DNA from: Acanthococcus lagerstroemiae
Lineage: Eukaryota > Arthropoda > Insecta > Hemiptera > Eriococcidae
NCBI GenBank assembly: GCA_031841125.1
Contig: CM063108.1
Location: 73,194,344 to 73,258,343, forward strand
Direction of reading: 5' to 3'
Length of the DNA stretch: 64,000 nt
Numbering within the stretch: the first letter of the stretch is position 1; the number at the start of each line of letters is the position of its first letter. A model generated the notes under the pieces. That model was not told where the DNA came from. It saw only the letters and a list, made by a program, of their open reading frames with translations, and ran no database searches. This document shows positions 1-12,529 of this stretch, piece after piece. Both the position numbers and the translations under genes were made by a program.

Positions 1-56
1 AAGTTCTAGCTACGCCCATGGATATATTAACTCAAATTGTATTTTCATATGTGCAG

Positions 57-1149
57 GGAACGGCTATATTCCAACAACATGCCTGAAAGAAATCCTCAGA
101 GAACTGGATGATCAACTGACCAATGAGGAACTGGACATGATGATTGACGAAATTGATTCAGATGGTTCGGGAACTGTTGATTTTGATGGTAAGAATGAAC
201 TGATGACTTTCTTAAAACTTTTGAGTGTTTTAGATGGTGAGGAATCGAGTCCAGTTTTTCAAGTTATAGGTACAGGAAAACATAATTAAATTATTCAATT
301 AAGTACGCATATTTTTACTCTTCGAAGTGATATCCAAACAATATGGGTAATAGGTATATTTACCTATCTTTTAACTTATTTCCGTTTTCTGAAATGTTCT
401 TGAAATGTGTCAACATTATCAATCTACGAAAACGAGCAAAAATTTAATGTTCACCCGCCAATCTCGAACAAACAGACAAACAAACATTTTTACATAAATA
501 TATTAGAGATTAGAGACTGTGTATTGACCCACTGGGTAGAGATTCCGGTCCCAGGGGCCTCCAGTAAAATCATCCCATATTTTTCGGATCTTCTGACCTT
601 ACATACCCCCTGTTTAATATTTTTCACGTTAGTAATGGGTCACCTCTATTCTTGAAATTAGTTGAAGAGGAGAGAGAATGGAAAATTTAAGGATGCTGAA
701 ATATACGTCATTTTGAACTCGAAAAACCCTAAACTAGTGTCAGTCAAATGCAGTCATTTAATAGTGTATTATACGTATATATCAGTCAATATAGGCGAAA
801 ATAGGGGTCGGGTGTAGCCCCTCTTCAAATTACTAAAAGCCCTTCTCCCCAAGAAAAAACAAACTATTTTCCGTCAGTAGGTATTCAGTTGACCTTTACT
901 ATTTGATCACATTACGTAGGGGCCACTATTGTGCTTCACTGTAAATCGGATATAAAAAATGTCAAAATGGAAACTTTTACAGCGGCTAATAGGTTTACCT
1001 CGTAATTATCTGATCATTGTTGTTTCATATTAGGCAGTATAATAGTCGGATTATTGACTTTTCATATTGATATTCGTTGATATACATGTTAGTCATTTCC
1101 TCATTGATTTGATTTTGCAGAATTTATGGAAATGATGACTGGCGAATAA
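57..1149 (+). CDS. Troponin C, last two coding exons (partial at 5' side)
   Basis: Exons 57-188 and 1121-1149 (TAA at 1147-1149), joined by a GT-AG intron. The first exon begins after a CAG acceptor and needs one base from an exon outside the window. The translation runs from [19 protein letters not shown] through the last EF-hand loop ([12 protein letters not shown], all Ca-ligating positions present) and finishes EFMEMMTGE. This ending is typical of arthropod troponin C, the Ca sensor of the thin-filament troponin complex in striated muscle. The visible part covers the end of EF-hand III, the linker and EF-hand IV. Calmodulin is less likely because of the C-terminal sequence. The gene converges on IDH3 gamma at 3188-6268. 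Which troponin C paralogue this is cannot be told from the fragment. Confidence 0.9.
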
Positions 1150-3187
1150 GTCTTCTCGTTTACACATGTGATGTGGATTTCATAATACAAAATCAGTGGA
1201 AAGAAACGTTATCATCTCGGGTTTAAATGAAATTAAGTCAGCCTCAAAGTTCGTCGTGACATTTAGACTATGTATACATCTGTTTAAAAATATTCACTTA
1301 TCATTACTAATTTATTAATTTAAATACATGTATTTTTGATTACATTATTGTTCCGGGATATGTTAGCTTCAGGGTTGATTTTTTTGGTCTGGTACCTATA
1401 AGGAAGATTTTAATGGAGCCATCAAATTAGCTAGGTTGGCTATCGCTGATCAACCAGATTTCATGGGTCTTTGAACGGGCTCAGGAAGTTGAAAAATTGA
1501 TTCTTTGTTCGCAATATAACCGAATGTCCGAAGTTTTGCTAGTCCAAAACTAGGTATACTCGTAATATCATTTTTGCAACTAACGGAATGAAAATATTGG
1601 CAGGTACTCGTTTACTTATTCTTAAAATTATACCTATTTTGTTGTGCTCTCTTCTTTGCACGTATAGTTATTAAAATGGGAGCGCACGATATCGCGAATG
1701 CCATGTTCTGGCATATAGCCCCTTATTTGAGTCCAAATTCTGCAACATTTCTACAAGTAGAGAAATAGTCTTTAGAAATAAATGGATAGTTATAAGAGTA
1801 AACGCAAGTTTGTGGCTCCTAATAACCCGAAGAAACTAAAGCTACTGGGAGTTGTGATTCAGAGGACAAAACCGAGGTAAGATTCGGAGGGGGTGGGGAT
1901 ATTAGGCTGCACAGCGGTCACCGATGTTTAAATACTGAAGTATAAATTTGACAAGAGCTTCAAATAAAAGCAAATTTCTGGTTTTCAACCGAATATCCAC
2001 ATCTTGGTCCAATATGAAACTTCAACATCCTAGTAAATTATTTTTTATTTACACGAACTTCTAACTAGAAATGATCATCCTCGTATAATTTCAACATTCA
2101 ATAAAAGTAGTATCTGGTAAGATCGTGTACACGATCACGTCACTTTCATCTGTTATACATTTTTCATTTTGACTAGTAAATCATAATTATACGCGGTTTA
2201 CAATACAAAAATGAAACAAAAAAGTTAACGAATACTGATGAAGTAAACAGCGTTAAAATTAAAAAGGAAAAAAAAAAAGAATAGGTAGGTAATAACACGA
2301 AACAACAACGATGTATCCGGTGAATGAAGGAAGTTTCTGAAACAAAGTTAATCTATAGAATGGACGTAGCACTACGGTGACTATTTTCTGATGTCGGATA
2401 ATCGCTGCCTAAAACAGACCAAACGTATACTTTTTATTCTAAAATTTTAATTTCAATATACATACGAACACAAACAGAAAATGTTGGGTTCAAATCGGAA
2501 GGGTGCAGATATTAGTCTTAGGTTTCCAGATGCAATATTAGCCATTCAAATTGTTATGGAAGCTTTTCACACTCAAATCTGATTGTTAATGGAAATTCTT
2601 TTTCTAAAAACTATTCTCAGGTTTTGTTGAAAATTTGACAAAAATAAGCCATTAATCAATTTTCAGTTTAGTATTTGTTCTCACTTTTCCCAGTTACTTA
2701 CCAGCTAACAACGTTAAAATGAATACTCGCAACCAATCGAACATAACTCGAAGTGCGATCACCTCTGCAAAATAAAAATGCAGGTTCTCAATACCTAGAT
2801 CCTATCGAGAAATATTACTTTTCTAGCTGCTAAATGTATAATGGATCTACAATGGAGCGAGTGGCTAGACTACTCAGGAGATTCACAGTCAATAGAAGAG
2901 CTGCGGGAAAGTTTCACGAGCTACTAGAAAGCTTCTAAATCGATATAACAGTGAAAATCGCACATCAATACCTGCTAATCAACAATACTTACATCACAGC
3001 CTACACATGAATACTGCAACGAAATAATTAATACCAGAATTAAAATTATAATTCTGACCGTTTCAACGAGGGAGAATTCATTTTTTAAACTAATTGCCAG
3101 GAGAACATAATTGCTGTTTCAGTTTCGTCAGCTAGAGAATCGATCACGGATAAAACAGTTAGTTGCAAAACATACCCTGAGCACTAC
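1150..3187. other. Intergenic space between convergent troponin C and IDH3 gamma
   Basis: No coding exon is visible on either strand. The stretch should hold the 3' UTRs of both flanking genes. AATAAA occurs on the + strand near 1963 and 2099, and TTTATT (AATAAA on the minus strand) near 2045 and 2433, so poly(A) signals are available to either gene. No transposon ends were recognised. Confidence 0.5.
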
Positions 3188-6100
3188 TCACCAATTAACA
3201 GATAATGTCTGCACATGCTTGATTATATTTTGCACAACTTCCAGACTAGTAGCAGAGCCTTTTAAATCTGCGGTAATCCAAAACAAATGATTTATTCCAA
3301 AAAATGTGATTTTTCTTCAGCACCGCTATAATGGCGGCCACTTGACTGAAAAATACGAGGCACTTACCCGGCGTGTGAACCATATCTTCATTCAGTGTTT
3401 TATCGATCGCCAATCTAATCGTTTTGGCGTGTGTTTTGAGTCCCAAATAGTCGAGCATGTCTATGGAAGCGTTCAACATGGCAATCGGATTCGCAATATT
3501 TTTACCGGCAATGGCAGTACCTGTGTTTCTGGTTCCTGGTTCAAACACCGCGTACTGTGACAGAAAATAGGAAAAATTACTTATTGAATTACCGTAAGTT
3601 ATTTTAAGTTTGCCTGTATTCAGCGTAGAATTCTACCAGCGAGAAAGCTGAATGGTGTTTTTCAATACCTGTGCGAACTCATTCTAAACCTAAAATCAAG
3701 TGTAGTTCTAGTGGGGTGTATCCTCAAAGGAGTGATTAACTAGATGAGGTACATACATAATCACCGTAGTTGCGACCGGAAAGGAGGCCAGCGCCACCAA
3801 TTAGACCGCAGATGACATTTGATACGATCGCACCATACAAGTTTGGCATACTCATCACATCAAATTGGTGAGGATTAGACACCAACTGCATACAGCAGTT
3901 ATCGATAATCATATCATTATGTTGGATTTCCGGATAATCTTTGGCCACGTTGCGAGATGTTTCTAGGAACAGACCATCTGATAATTTCCTGCAATTGTTA
4001 ACTGAGGTGTAAGTCATGAAAAATGAAGAAAGATTTGAATACCGAATCTGCTGAACTGCTCCAAAACATGCATCTTACGACACACAGCAAAATACGAAGA
4101 TAGAAGTACAATTACAACTTACATTATATTAGCTTTATGAACAGTAGTAACTTTCTTGCGACCATTTTTTCGGGCGTACTCGAATGCGTATCTGGCGACT
4201 CGTTCGGAGTTTTGAGCAGTTATTACTTTCATGGATTCTACAATACCTGGTACACCCTGAAGATGAGAGAAAATTGGGAAGTTAGACAAGTTTAATAATT
4301 CCATCATATTTCAATCTAAATTAATTCAAATCTTAAACTTTTTGTTTTTACAATCCAGATAAATTGCGGAAAATACTAGAGAGTTAAATAATTGCGAGCA
4401 GTAACTTGATGATTCAGCATAATGTCAATATTTCCAATGAAAGTCTAATTATAATGGATTCTACAGTATTATTATATTTTACTGTACAGTAGTCTGAATG
4501 AGACTGAACAAGTTTCAACGAGCCTAAATTAACTGAGAATAAATCTTCACAAAGAACCAATTTTAAAAGGGTTCAAATAGGCTGTAACCCAGATGAATAA
4601 ATCTTGACGAGTACTAAGGGGACTAAGGAATCTGATGAATCTTTGCCGACTGCAAATGAATTTTTAAATGAGTTTAAGGGCCAGTATTACCAACGAGTAA
4701 TCGAGTCTTAACGGACCGTTAAGACTCGATTACTCGTTGGTAATACTGGCCCTAAATAGATCAGAATAGTTGGAATGAGTCTCAAGTCTTGACAGACAGT
4801 ATCTAGAAGTTTGAACCGAGGGTCAGCAAGTCTTATAGCGTACAGTGAGTTCAAGAGTCCAGTGAGTTTAAAATACGTTTTTTGTGAGTTTAAAACTTGA
4901 ATAATTCTGAAAGTGTTTTAATGGATCTGAATAAGTCCTAGATAGTTTCACTGAGTCCTAATCTCAACAGAGACTGAATATGTTCGAACAGAAATCTCAA
5001 ATCTCAACAAAGACTGAATAATATGTTCTAATGTTCTCAAGAACAAATTTTCATGAAAATTACCGGACCTTCAGTATTTTCACAAGAAATCAATTTATCC
5101 ACCCGTAAATACCTCATGCTCCAGCATAGCGTACTCTCCTTCGGTATTCTGGCGAACGATAACAACATCGATATTTGACTGTCGGCCAACGATACCAGCG
5201 TACGACTTACAATGAATGACATTCACGTACAGGTCTAATTCGTTTCTTATGGCAACGTTACGAGAGATAACTCCTGTATCCAAACTTTTTGTCTCGATAT
5301 TGCCTATATGAATACAGACAGTTACTAGAACTTTATCGTGACACTTTCCGACTAGTTACAGCACAACTCGACTTCACCTTTGATTCCGACTCCATTACGA
5401 CGAATCGAAGTAATCGCATATTCTAGGTCTTCGTTGCTATCACTCGTCGGATGAATTTGAACAATTTCAAAGTCCACAGGAACTCCACTATATCTATGGA
5501 AACATTACAAGGCGTATAATTTTGCGATACCTAGCTAGATAATTATTAGGAATCACTCGAATCGACAATTTCAGAATTCGTATGTTAGATGACAATGGTT
5601 CCCTCTGTTTATCACACGGTAGTTTTATAAATCAAAGAATAGCGTGATAACTATCGAGTCTTACTTGAAGACTTCTTTAACATAGCTCATTAGCTCCGGT
5701 CCGATACCACCACCAGGAAGCATCGTAACCGCGTGACGTCCTCCATAACGAGCTCTTGGCAACGTGGCCTGAACACACGTCGTTTATATCAGAACACTGG
5801 CATAATAAATTATTTTACATTATAATATCCAAAACTTACCACTTTTTTCGCATGTGGATGCTTGTGGAGTTCATGAGCCTGCGACGATTCCTAAACACAG
5901 AAAATACATACAAGTTCATGTCTGCATCGTTTTTGATAATAACATGTACTCTTATTCGCAATGCAACTTAAAAAGTCCAACAAAATTAGACGATGACGGA
6001 GTTGCCGATGACAAAAATGACATTGAATTGTCTAACCCCCAGGGTATATATACACAAGACGCAGTATTCTACTTCAAAATAATGTCGATAATAGTCTAAT

Positions 6101-6268
6101 AGCAGTCCGTAACATTAATGGAAATTAATGAATTCCACACACAACTAATATGCAACCAATATAATAGATAATATGTAGTCTTACCTGACGAACGCAGGGT
6201 AGCAGCAGCAATTCTCGACGGCCAAACCCAGTGAGTGCTCGTAATTTGTTACAACCGAACAACGCCAT
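3188..6268 (-). CDS. IDH3G: Isocitrate dehydrogenase [NAD] subunit gamma, mitochondrial
   Basis: Nine coding exons: 6268-6185, 5890-5840, 5768-5665, 5493-5378, 5303-5113, 4256-4123, 3988-3757, 3554-3368 and 3267-3188 (TGA). All junctions are GT-AG and keep frame, giving 392 aa, close to the usual gamma-subunit length of about 393. The N-terminus ([20 protein letters not shown]) is Arg-rich and looks like a mitochondrial targeting peptide. The body carries family hallmarks: [81 protein letters not shown]. The gamma chain is a regulatory partner of the catalytic alpha chain in the TCA-cycle NAD-IDH of the mitochondrial matrix. Gamma rather than beta is chosen from the [17 protein letters not shown] and HTPD segments; insect beta and gamma chains are similar, so this is likely but not certain. 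The intron 4257-5112 contains a 77-bp perfect palindrome. Confidence 0.92.
4677..4753. repeat. 77-bp perfect palindrome inside an IDH3G intron
   Basis: Arms 4677-4714 and 4716-4753 are exact reverse complements around a single central base (A4715). The ends read AGGGCCAGTATTACC and GGTAATACTGGCCCT. The left flank is TTAA-like (TTTAAGGG) and the right flank CCCTAAA. It looks like two transposon termini fused head to head, or a very small foldback element. The family is not identified. Confidence 0.85.
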
Positions 6269-6563
6269 AATTTGATAAAACGTTATATTTAACTAGTCGA
6301 AGTACATTAATGAAAACTGAAGAAAGATACCCGATTTAGAACCCAAGAAAGGACATTCAGATAAGCAGAAAAATCCAAAACAGAATTGGAAGATTTTGAC
6401 CTGAGATGTGTATCAAAATTCAAACAAAAACTTTGACTTTGAGCGAAAATTTCCTGGATGGCCTCTGGAAACTGGCAAACTAGGAACAACTATAAAATAA
6501 TGCGCACTCTAGTGAAGATATAGCGCCCTAGAGAAGGAACAGAAGTTAGTAGAAGATAATAAC

Positions 6564-7182
6564 CAGGTGCTTAGCCAATCACATTGGCTAAAACCTAAAA
6601 CTAACAGCTGAAAGCTGAAACTTGGCGAAACTAATTTTTTTATCAATTGGCTTCGGCTAGCGGCTAATGGCTGCAGGAAGCTGATTGGCTAGCTAACGGC
6701 TAGCTAACTGCTAAAGACTCATCCAACATTTTCAGTTACTGCTTACTTTCTTCTTAGCTCTCTACTGTCCACCTCTTTGACTATAAGTCAAAGGTCCACC
6801 TTAATGTTTTCCTGTTCATTATCTTTATATCTTTTCCTATCCATTCTTTTTAATAAGTATTAAACGGCATGTATAGGTATTAATATGGACATGAAGTGAA
6901 AAATTGAGTCTGAGTTTGACCGAGTTTGCAGTTTCAATCCAAAAAACGAAAATCCACGACCAAAAAGGAATAGGAAAAAAATTCAGTTTAAATGTAGTCA
7001 AAAGGGAAAAGGCAAGAAATTAGCAAAATGAAATCTGCTGTTAGCTTCCGAATTTTCATTGGCTTACGGCTAGCTAATGGCTAAAAAATTTTCAATCGAC
7101 TAGCTAACGGGTGGCTAAAAATCTCCCAAAAACTGCAAGCTAATGGCTAACAGCTAATGGCTAATGGCTAGCTAAGCGCCTG
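6564..7182. mobile_element. hAT-like MITE rich in GGCTAGC words
   Basis: The left end CAGGTGCTTAGCC (6564) and right end GGCTAGCTAAGCGCCTG (ending 7182) form short imperfect terminal inverted repeats. The interior is built of GGCTAGC/GGCTAAT words in both orientations (6585-6720 and 7060-7175), so much of it can fold. The flanks ATAATAAC and GATATAAC are only roughly alike, so the target duplication is degenerate. No coding capacity. Confidence 0.55.
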
Positions 7183-7439
7183 TGGATATAACTTTCAAAA
7201 AGTCTATTATCTTATGCTCTATGGTCCACGTTACGTTCCACGTTTCCTAAAAAAATAATAGATATTATGTATGTATTTTTCAATTTTTCATTAATATGGA
7301 AGTTCAGGAAATGCGAATTTCTCCAAAAAATATGAAATAGGGATATTTTAGGAAACAACTAATATTATCAGGAAATCAGAAATTACTTTTTTCAAACTAT
7401 TTTTTGAGTATTCAATATCACTGACAAAGATAAAAGTTT

Positions 7440-8060
7440 TGTAAACAAAATGAGTTATTAGTATCGCTGGAAAGAGTGTAAAAAGTAGAATTTTTCAAAA
7501 TTGGGCCCTCATAGTATCATAGAAAGAGCATAAAAAGTAGACTTTCCCAAAATTGCCCCCCCATGCGATTCAAAAATGTGTACTCACTTTGAAAAAAGCT
7601 TATCAATAAACGCCAAGTCATATAGTTTAGGCTTTAGACTCTTGAACTTCAAATCAGGTGTTCTCAAAAAAGAAAAAACTGGTTTTGTTGGTTGATTCCG
7701 TTGCTTAGCAGCAAGCAAAGTCCGCCCAAACTTGTTGACAAAATGAATTAGTATCCACATACCACATGGGAAGAATGTAAAAAGTAGTATTTTTAAAATT
7801 GGGCGCCGATACAAAAAATAATGTGTACCTATCCACAATGAAAAAAGCTAAACAGCAGTGGCGTAGCATTGGGGGGAGGGGGCACAGAGGGCACATGCCC
7901 TCTTCCCTCAATATTTTTACAATAAGTTATAATAAAGGAATATCCTTTTTATCTACCTCGGTAATAATTGAAGCTATATTTTTTTCTAGTGGATTAGCCC
8001 CCTCCCCCAAATCATGTTGAGCACGCTACGCCTCTGCTTATCATTAAATGCTGTGTCAGT
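7440..8060. repeat. Two tandem units of a dispersed repeat, the second split by a MITE
   Basis: Unit one (about 7450-7740) and unit two (about 7760-8060) share the order: (G)GAAAGA-type word, TAAAAAGTAG, TTTTCAAAATTGGGC, AATGTGTAC, GAAAAAAGCTTATCA. Unit two is interrupted at 7856-8036 by a MITE. Related copies lie inverted at about 8615-8830 and at 58066-58195. Open frames here (for example 7584-7838, minus) are not recognisable proteins. Confidence 0.6.
7856..8036. mobile_element. hAT-like MITE with CAGTGGCGTAGC ends
   Basis: The ends CAGTGGCGTAGC (7856) and GCTACGCCTCTG (ending 8036) are inverted repeats of the CAGTGGCGTAGC type common in non-autonomous hAT elements of arthropods. The right flank CTTATCAT matches the undisturbed repeat (AAGCTTATCA at 7592), and the left flank CTAAACAG is a decayed version of the same 8 bp. 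The element therefore interrupts the dispersed repeat described at 7440-8060. Length 181 bp, non-coding. Confidence 0.65.
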
Positions 8061-8614
8061 AAACCGGCATTATAGGAACTTTCCAGGGTGGTGGCGCGCT
8101 AGTATAGTTTTTACTGATAAAGCAAATAACAACAGTGTAGCAGGATCAAATTTATCAGTTGCATTTAGTTTGCACAGAGTACATTGATTTTAGTTCTTCC
8201 TCTTTTTTTATAGCTTCTTCAAGACAATTAATGCGTTTTATTACGTCCACAGCACGAATCATCATAAATAATTAATTAATTACGAATAAAAAATCATCAC
8301 GTAATAAACTCTGAGGGAAAACTGTGAAATTGCAATGTAAAATAGACAAAGTATCCTGCTTCACTGTTGTTATTTTTCAATATTGATGATAACGTGTGGT
8401 TCACAAAACAGCCCCCAGATTTCGCCCACTCCGTTGGAAAGTTCCTATTCATTGGCTTTTAATGTTACGGTTTTCTCAAAATACAGAGTATAATATTATT
8501 TAGTCGCTTAGGCGGATTTGCTTAACAGAGTCTAGTTATATTCCTGTTGAGATTCGATGAGGACTGTTTTTTGAAATTCCTGTTATGAGAAACGGAGAAG
8601 ATACATTTTAGAAC

Positions 8615-8830
8615 ACACCTGGACGATATTCAGCAAAAGGGAACCAACTAGAAAAATTCGCTTTTTGAGAACACCTGCTGATTCGAAGTTCAAGAGCCAT
8701 GTAGAAACTATATGACATAGCATTTACTGCTGATAAGCTTTTTTCAACTTGAGTACACATTTTTGAATTGGCGGCCCAATTTTGAAAAATTCTACTTTTT
8801 ACTCTTTTTCCAATGACTCTATAATAATTC
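8615..8830 (-). repeat. Inverted copy of the 7440-8060 dispersed repeat
   Basis: Read on the minus strand it repeats the same landmarks: TAAAAAGTAGAATTTTTCAAAATTGGGC, then GTGTAC, GAAAAAAGCTTATCAG, CATATAGTTT, GAACTTCGAATCA and GTGTTCTCAAAAAG. The 106-codon frame over it (8608-8928, minus) is a by-product and resembles no known protein. Confidence 0.6.
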
Positions 8831-8928
8831 ATTTTGTTTACAAATGCTGGTTTTGGTATCATTTTGCTGAATAGCATCAATCTATATAGTCTGTTCTCCA
8901 TATTGCATAATGTACCTCTACGCGACAA

Positions 8929-9017
8929 ACATGTGAGGAGTTATCTGTCTAAAAGGCGTCCATTCCATAAGAAATACATTGAACGGACGCCCTTTTGACA
9001 GATAACTCCTCATGTGT
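8929..9017. repeat. Imperfect foldback sequence
   Basis: Left arm ATGTGAGGAGTTATCTGTCTAA and right arm TTGACAGATAACTCCTCATGTGT pair with few mismatches, continuing through GGCGTCCATTC / GAACGGACGCC around a loop near 8975-8981. A related single arm, TGACAGATAACTTCTCAT, occurs near 41670. This looks like a miniature foldback element; the family is unknown. Confidence 0.6.
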
Positions 9018-9227
9018 ACTTTATTTTCTTGAAATTTGTGACGGTTTCACGTTCTGTAAAACACATAAGTGTGGTGTGAATATTTATGTGATGTATTGTT
9101 GTCCAGGACTGCTGTGAGCAAGATGTACCATATAGCTGCTAACCGTGAATAGCATTACCTACACAACAACGGAGGTATAAAAACTGTTATTGAATTCTCA
9201 TGTATTTTTCTCAATTTCAACATATCA

Positions 9228-11343
9228 CTATATTCTTAAACCAGTACTAGAACTGTATTGCTGTTCTTTGAAAAACTTGTTGACCTGATCTAGAAACCAC
9301 TCTGGTGTTCCGTAAGGCTTCATACCCGTATGATTACCAGTACAGCTGTACATTTTTCTGACTTTATCCAAGTCGCCTTGTGTGGCACCCACACGCTGAC
9401 CCAGCTGCATGGTGGGATCTTTCTGCAATAACAATGTTATTCATTTTAAGTTTTTTGTTGTTTTTTTTTTTCAAATTTATTGACAAAACATATACAGACA
9501 ATCAGATCTCTCCAGTACTTCTACAATTAGTTTATCGCACTGGGGAGGTTAAGTGTTGGTTTCTTAAATAGTTACCTACCTACTAAGAATACTCGCTCTT
9601 GTTCAATGTAATATTCATCAATTAGAGGTACGTCAAATTTTGGATAGGAGACTTACCTTGGACACGATCGTTTCATTTCCATTTTTTGAAAACGAATATC
9701 TCGGGTAATGCATAACGCTGTTTACATCGTAGGGAACCTCGTAAGCTGTAGACGCCCATTCTGATACTTTCTCAAAATTTGATTTAAACTCTATAAAAAT
9801 AGAAATTTAAGTAATTCTGTGGACCAGCATTAAACTCACTCAGTTTTTAACCAATTTGATCTATATGTAGTAAGTAACTGTGTACGTATTATATCACCCT
9901 GTACTGCACAATCACCTGTTGAACACATGGAGGGATAAAGGAATAATCATAACAGCTACATGGACTGATTACCTTCTGTGATATTTCCCCAATAAATGAG
10001 CACGTGTTCATCCCGGTCGTATCGCGATTGTTCGTGAAATAAACCGATAATGTGAAGTAGTTCGTGTTCAGCGGTGCCCTGGTACCTTAAACAGCCTGGG
10101 GTTTCCAAATTGACCGGATGAGGCTTGTCAGTATTTTTATGGTAACCAATCACAGCGAAGCATCCAGCTTTTTTCTTATTATCAATTTGTATGTAGTGTT
10201 TTTCGTAATTTCGGGGAACAAATTTAATGCATGTTTCGTTTTGCAGTCGGTTCATCGCTTGTAATATCTTACCTCGTTCTTCGTCAGCTGTAAGAACGTA
10301 TGATGAGTAAGTAAGTACGTATGGGTAATATTTCAGCATTTTCAAAAAAATAGCGGCCAATTCTGAGGTAAAATAAGAAAGGGATTATTGGGAGCCAAGC
10401 ACTATGATGGAAAAATCAAAGGACTTCACATAAATTTTTTTTGCGCAATTGCTAGAGTGAAGATTTTAAGAAATGTTTGTAATTTTTTTTTTTTAATAAG
10501 TTAATTTATGGAACACTTTTTTTTGTAGGTTAAGAAAACTAACAAAAACATGGCTCGTTATTTTGAAAATTTTCCAGTATTTGTTGTAATACCACCGTCC
10601 GATCTGGTTCCAAGATATCGAGGAAGGAAGTTCAGGTCAGTGAAAGTTTGATTACACCGAATTTATTACTTATAGATAATAGCCACGAGAGTAGACCAAC
10701 CTGCATCACTTTTCAAATAGAGAACAATATAAAGATTTGGTTCTGGAAAATTATTATGAACTTTAAACTGGCTAGTGGCTGTTTTATGAAAAATGAGCGA
10801 ATCAGATTGCCCCTTCACTGACATAAAAAGTAAATAATATTACTTTTTTCAAAATATTAGTGATGTCAAATGCTTTCACTCAATGATTTATCTTTGATTT
10901 TGTGGGTTATTGCACTCTAACACTCAATACATCAACCGCTTTAGTACTTACTAAAGAAAATGTGAACGAGCTATTAATTAATTCAGTGATTTAACTGAGT
11001 TACGGGTCTTACTGAAATTCGGTCCTATCGTATATGGAATAGTCGCATTTGGCCAGCGGTATGATTCATCCCTTAGTGCGTTTTTCCCTTCTTCGCCATC
11101 ACCGAACAGAAAAATATCTCCTTGATATTGATTAGAATACATTTCTGGATACGCTTCTCGCATGAAATTGTTTACTATAAAAGCAAAATTTTGAGCAGCA
11201 AATTATAAATGATCGCCTTTTCTTTCATTTTGCGTATTGTCTCATTTTCAAAAATAGAACTTACCCCTTGCACCACGGTTGGTTTGTTGACTGCACTGGT
11301 AGCAGGAGAACCACCAAAAAGAAAATATTAACCACGTTTTCAT
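9228..11343 (-). CDS. Astacin-family zinc metalloprotease
   Basis: Five coding exons: 11343-11265, 11174-11013, 10287-9973, 9790-9657 and 9422-9228 (TAG). All junctions are in phase and the model gives 294 aa. The N-terminus MKTWLIFSFWWFSCYQC is hydrophobic and fits a secretion signal. A propeptide-like stretch follows (exon 2), then RWPNATIPYTI, the usual start of the mature astacin domain. The zinc site is HELLHIIGLFHEQSR in exon 3 (three His plus the Glu base), and the Met-turn is SVMHYPRYSFS in exon 4. No EGF, CUB or ShK module follows the catalytic domain, so this is a minimal astacin. Such enzymes are secreted endopeptidases used in digestion, cuticle turnover, venom or development; which applies here is not visible. 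A second astacin fragment lies at 18580-20371 on the same strand, suggesting a local family. Confidence 0.9.
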
Positions 11344-11778
11344 ATCCTTCGTGAGTCAAAGTCAGTTATTTATCTATTAATTTTTTCTTACTGGTTCAGT
11401 GCTAAATTTTCAAGATTATAGTACCGATTACGGTTTCAATAATAGAATTATAACATGGAAAATTTTTATTCAAGGTGTATATTTGCGATCAGGCTACGTA
11501 TTATTTCAAATAGACGGCACCATTCACAAATTAACTTTGTAGAGGGAAAAAACCTTTCATCGCATACATTTCCTAGAAAAATTTAAATTTTAATTAATTC
11601 AATCGAAACGTTTAACGCTGATACATTTTATCGTGTTCATAAATTAAATATATAGTTCGGGAAAGCCTCTTACTAAACCGACGACTTGAAATGCATTCCA
11701 AACAGTTTGAAATCCGAAACGTAGGTATGAATTAAAAATGGGTTATAGATTTACCTACTATCGTTGTACTTTTATGTT

Positions 11779-11792
11779 ATAGTGTAAATAAT
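11779..11792. repeat. Target-site duplication, left copy
   Basis: ATAGTGTAAATAAT, identical to 14697-14710. It marks the 3' (left) edge of the retrotransposon at 11793-14696. It is followed by CGTGTAAATAATCAC, a second near-copy of the same word, probably added at the 3' end during target-primed integration. Confidence 0.85.
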
Positions 11793-12114
11793 CGTGTAAA
11801 TAATCACTTACCCTTGGTGTGGTGGGACGTATGGCGATGCACGCATGCCAAAGTGGCCCCTATGACACCGCACCCCCGGCCACAGGAACTACCCTTTCGA
11901 GTATCGCGTCAGTGACCGGAGGGACGCTTTGGGGCCGGGCCCGAGCCCCCATTTCGACATGCCGGAACGGTGCGCGCGTCCTACCAGGGTCACCATGGGG
12001 TTCCCTACTGACCGAGGTCCGCACTCCCAGAGCGCTCGCCTGGAAATTTCAGGTTCCCCACAGCCGGACGCGCTGCCTCTCTTCACTAACCCCTCACCTC
12101 CTCGTCTTGGTCCG

Positions 12115-12529
12115 TGTGTCGACGCAGGCAGGTGACGACGAGGACGGCTGGCCATCTGGCTTTCCTGGCTTCTTGATCAGTGCCAGGCGCACCGTCTTCA
12201 ATCTGCTAGGGAATGTCCCCTCCTGCAACGCGCGATTGAATACGTTGGTCAGGAGGGACGGGTCTGCTCGGTGGACTACTTCTCAGACGACGTTGGGAAT
12301 CATGTCGGGACCAGGCGCCTTCCTCTTCGTTGTCCTGATCCAGCCTGTAGGGCTCGCTCGCTATCACCAGGTCAACCTGTCTCTCTCCCACCGTGCACCA
12401 CAAGAGATCCTGGGCGACTGCACAGTGGTTCAGGTTGACCTGGAGGAGGATGAGTGGCCTATTCAGCGACGTTGGATCGGCCGCCACCGACTGCGGCCTT
12501 CTCCTCCTAGGGCGCTCACGTCCCGACAT
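12115..12529 (-). pseudogene. Retrotransposon ORF2 remnant: endonuclease start fused to reverse-transcriptase fragment
   Basis: From ATG 12529 the frame gives LILLQVNLNHCAVAQDLLW then VDLVIASEPYR, the opening of the apurinic-type endonuclease of R1/I-clade ORF2. About 60 bases further on it jumps directly to RT-like sequence in a shifted frame (APGPDMIPNVV, then LLTNVFNRALQEGTFPSRLK and LALIKKPGKPDGQPS), a block that normally lies several hundred codons downstream. The rest of the endonuclease and the catalytic RT core are absent. The junction is near 12310-12340. Confidence 0.78.
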
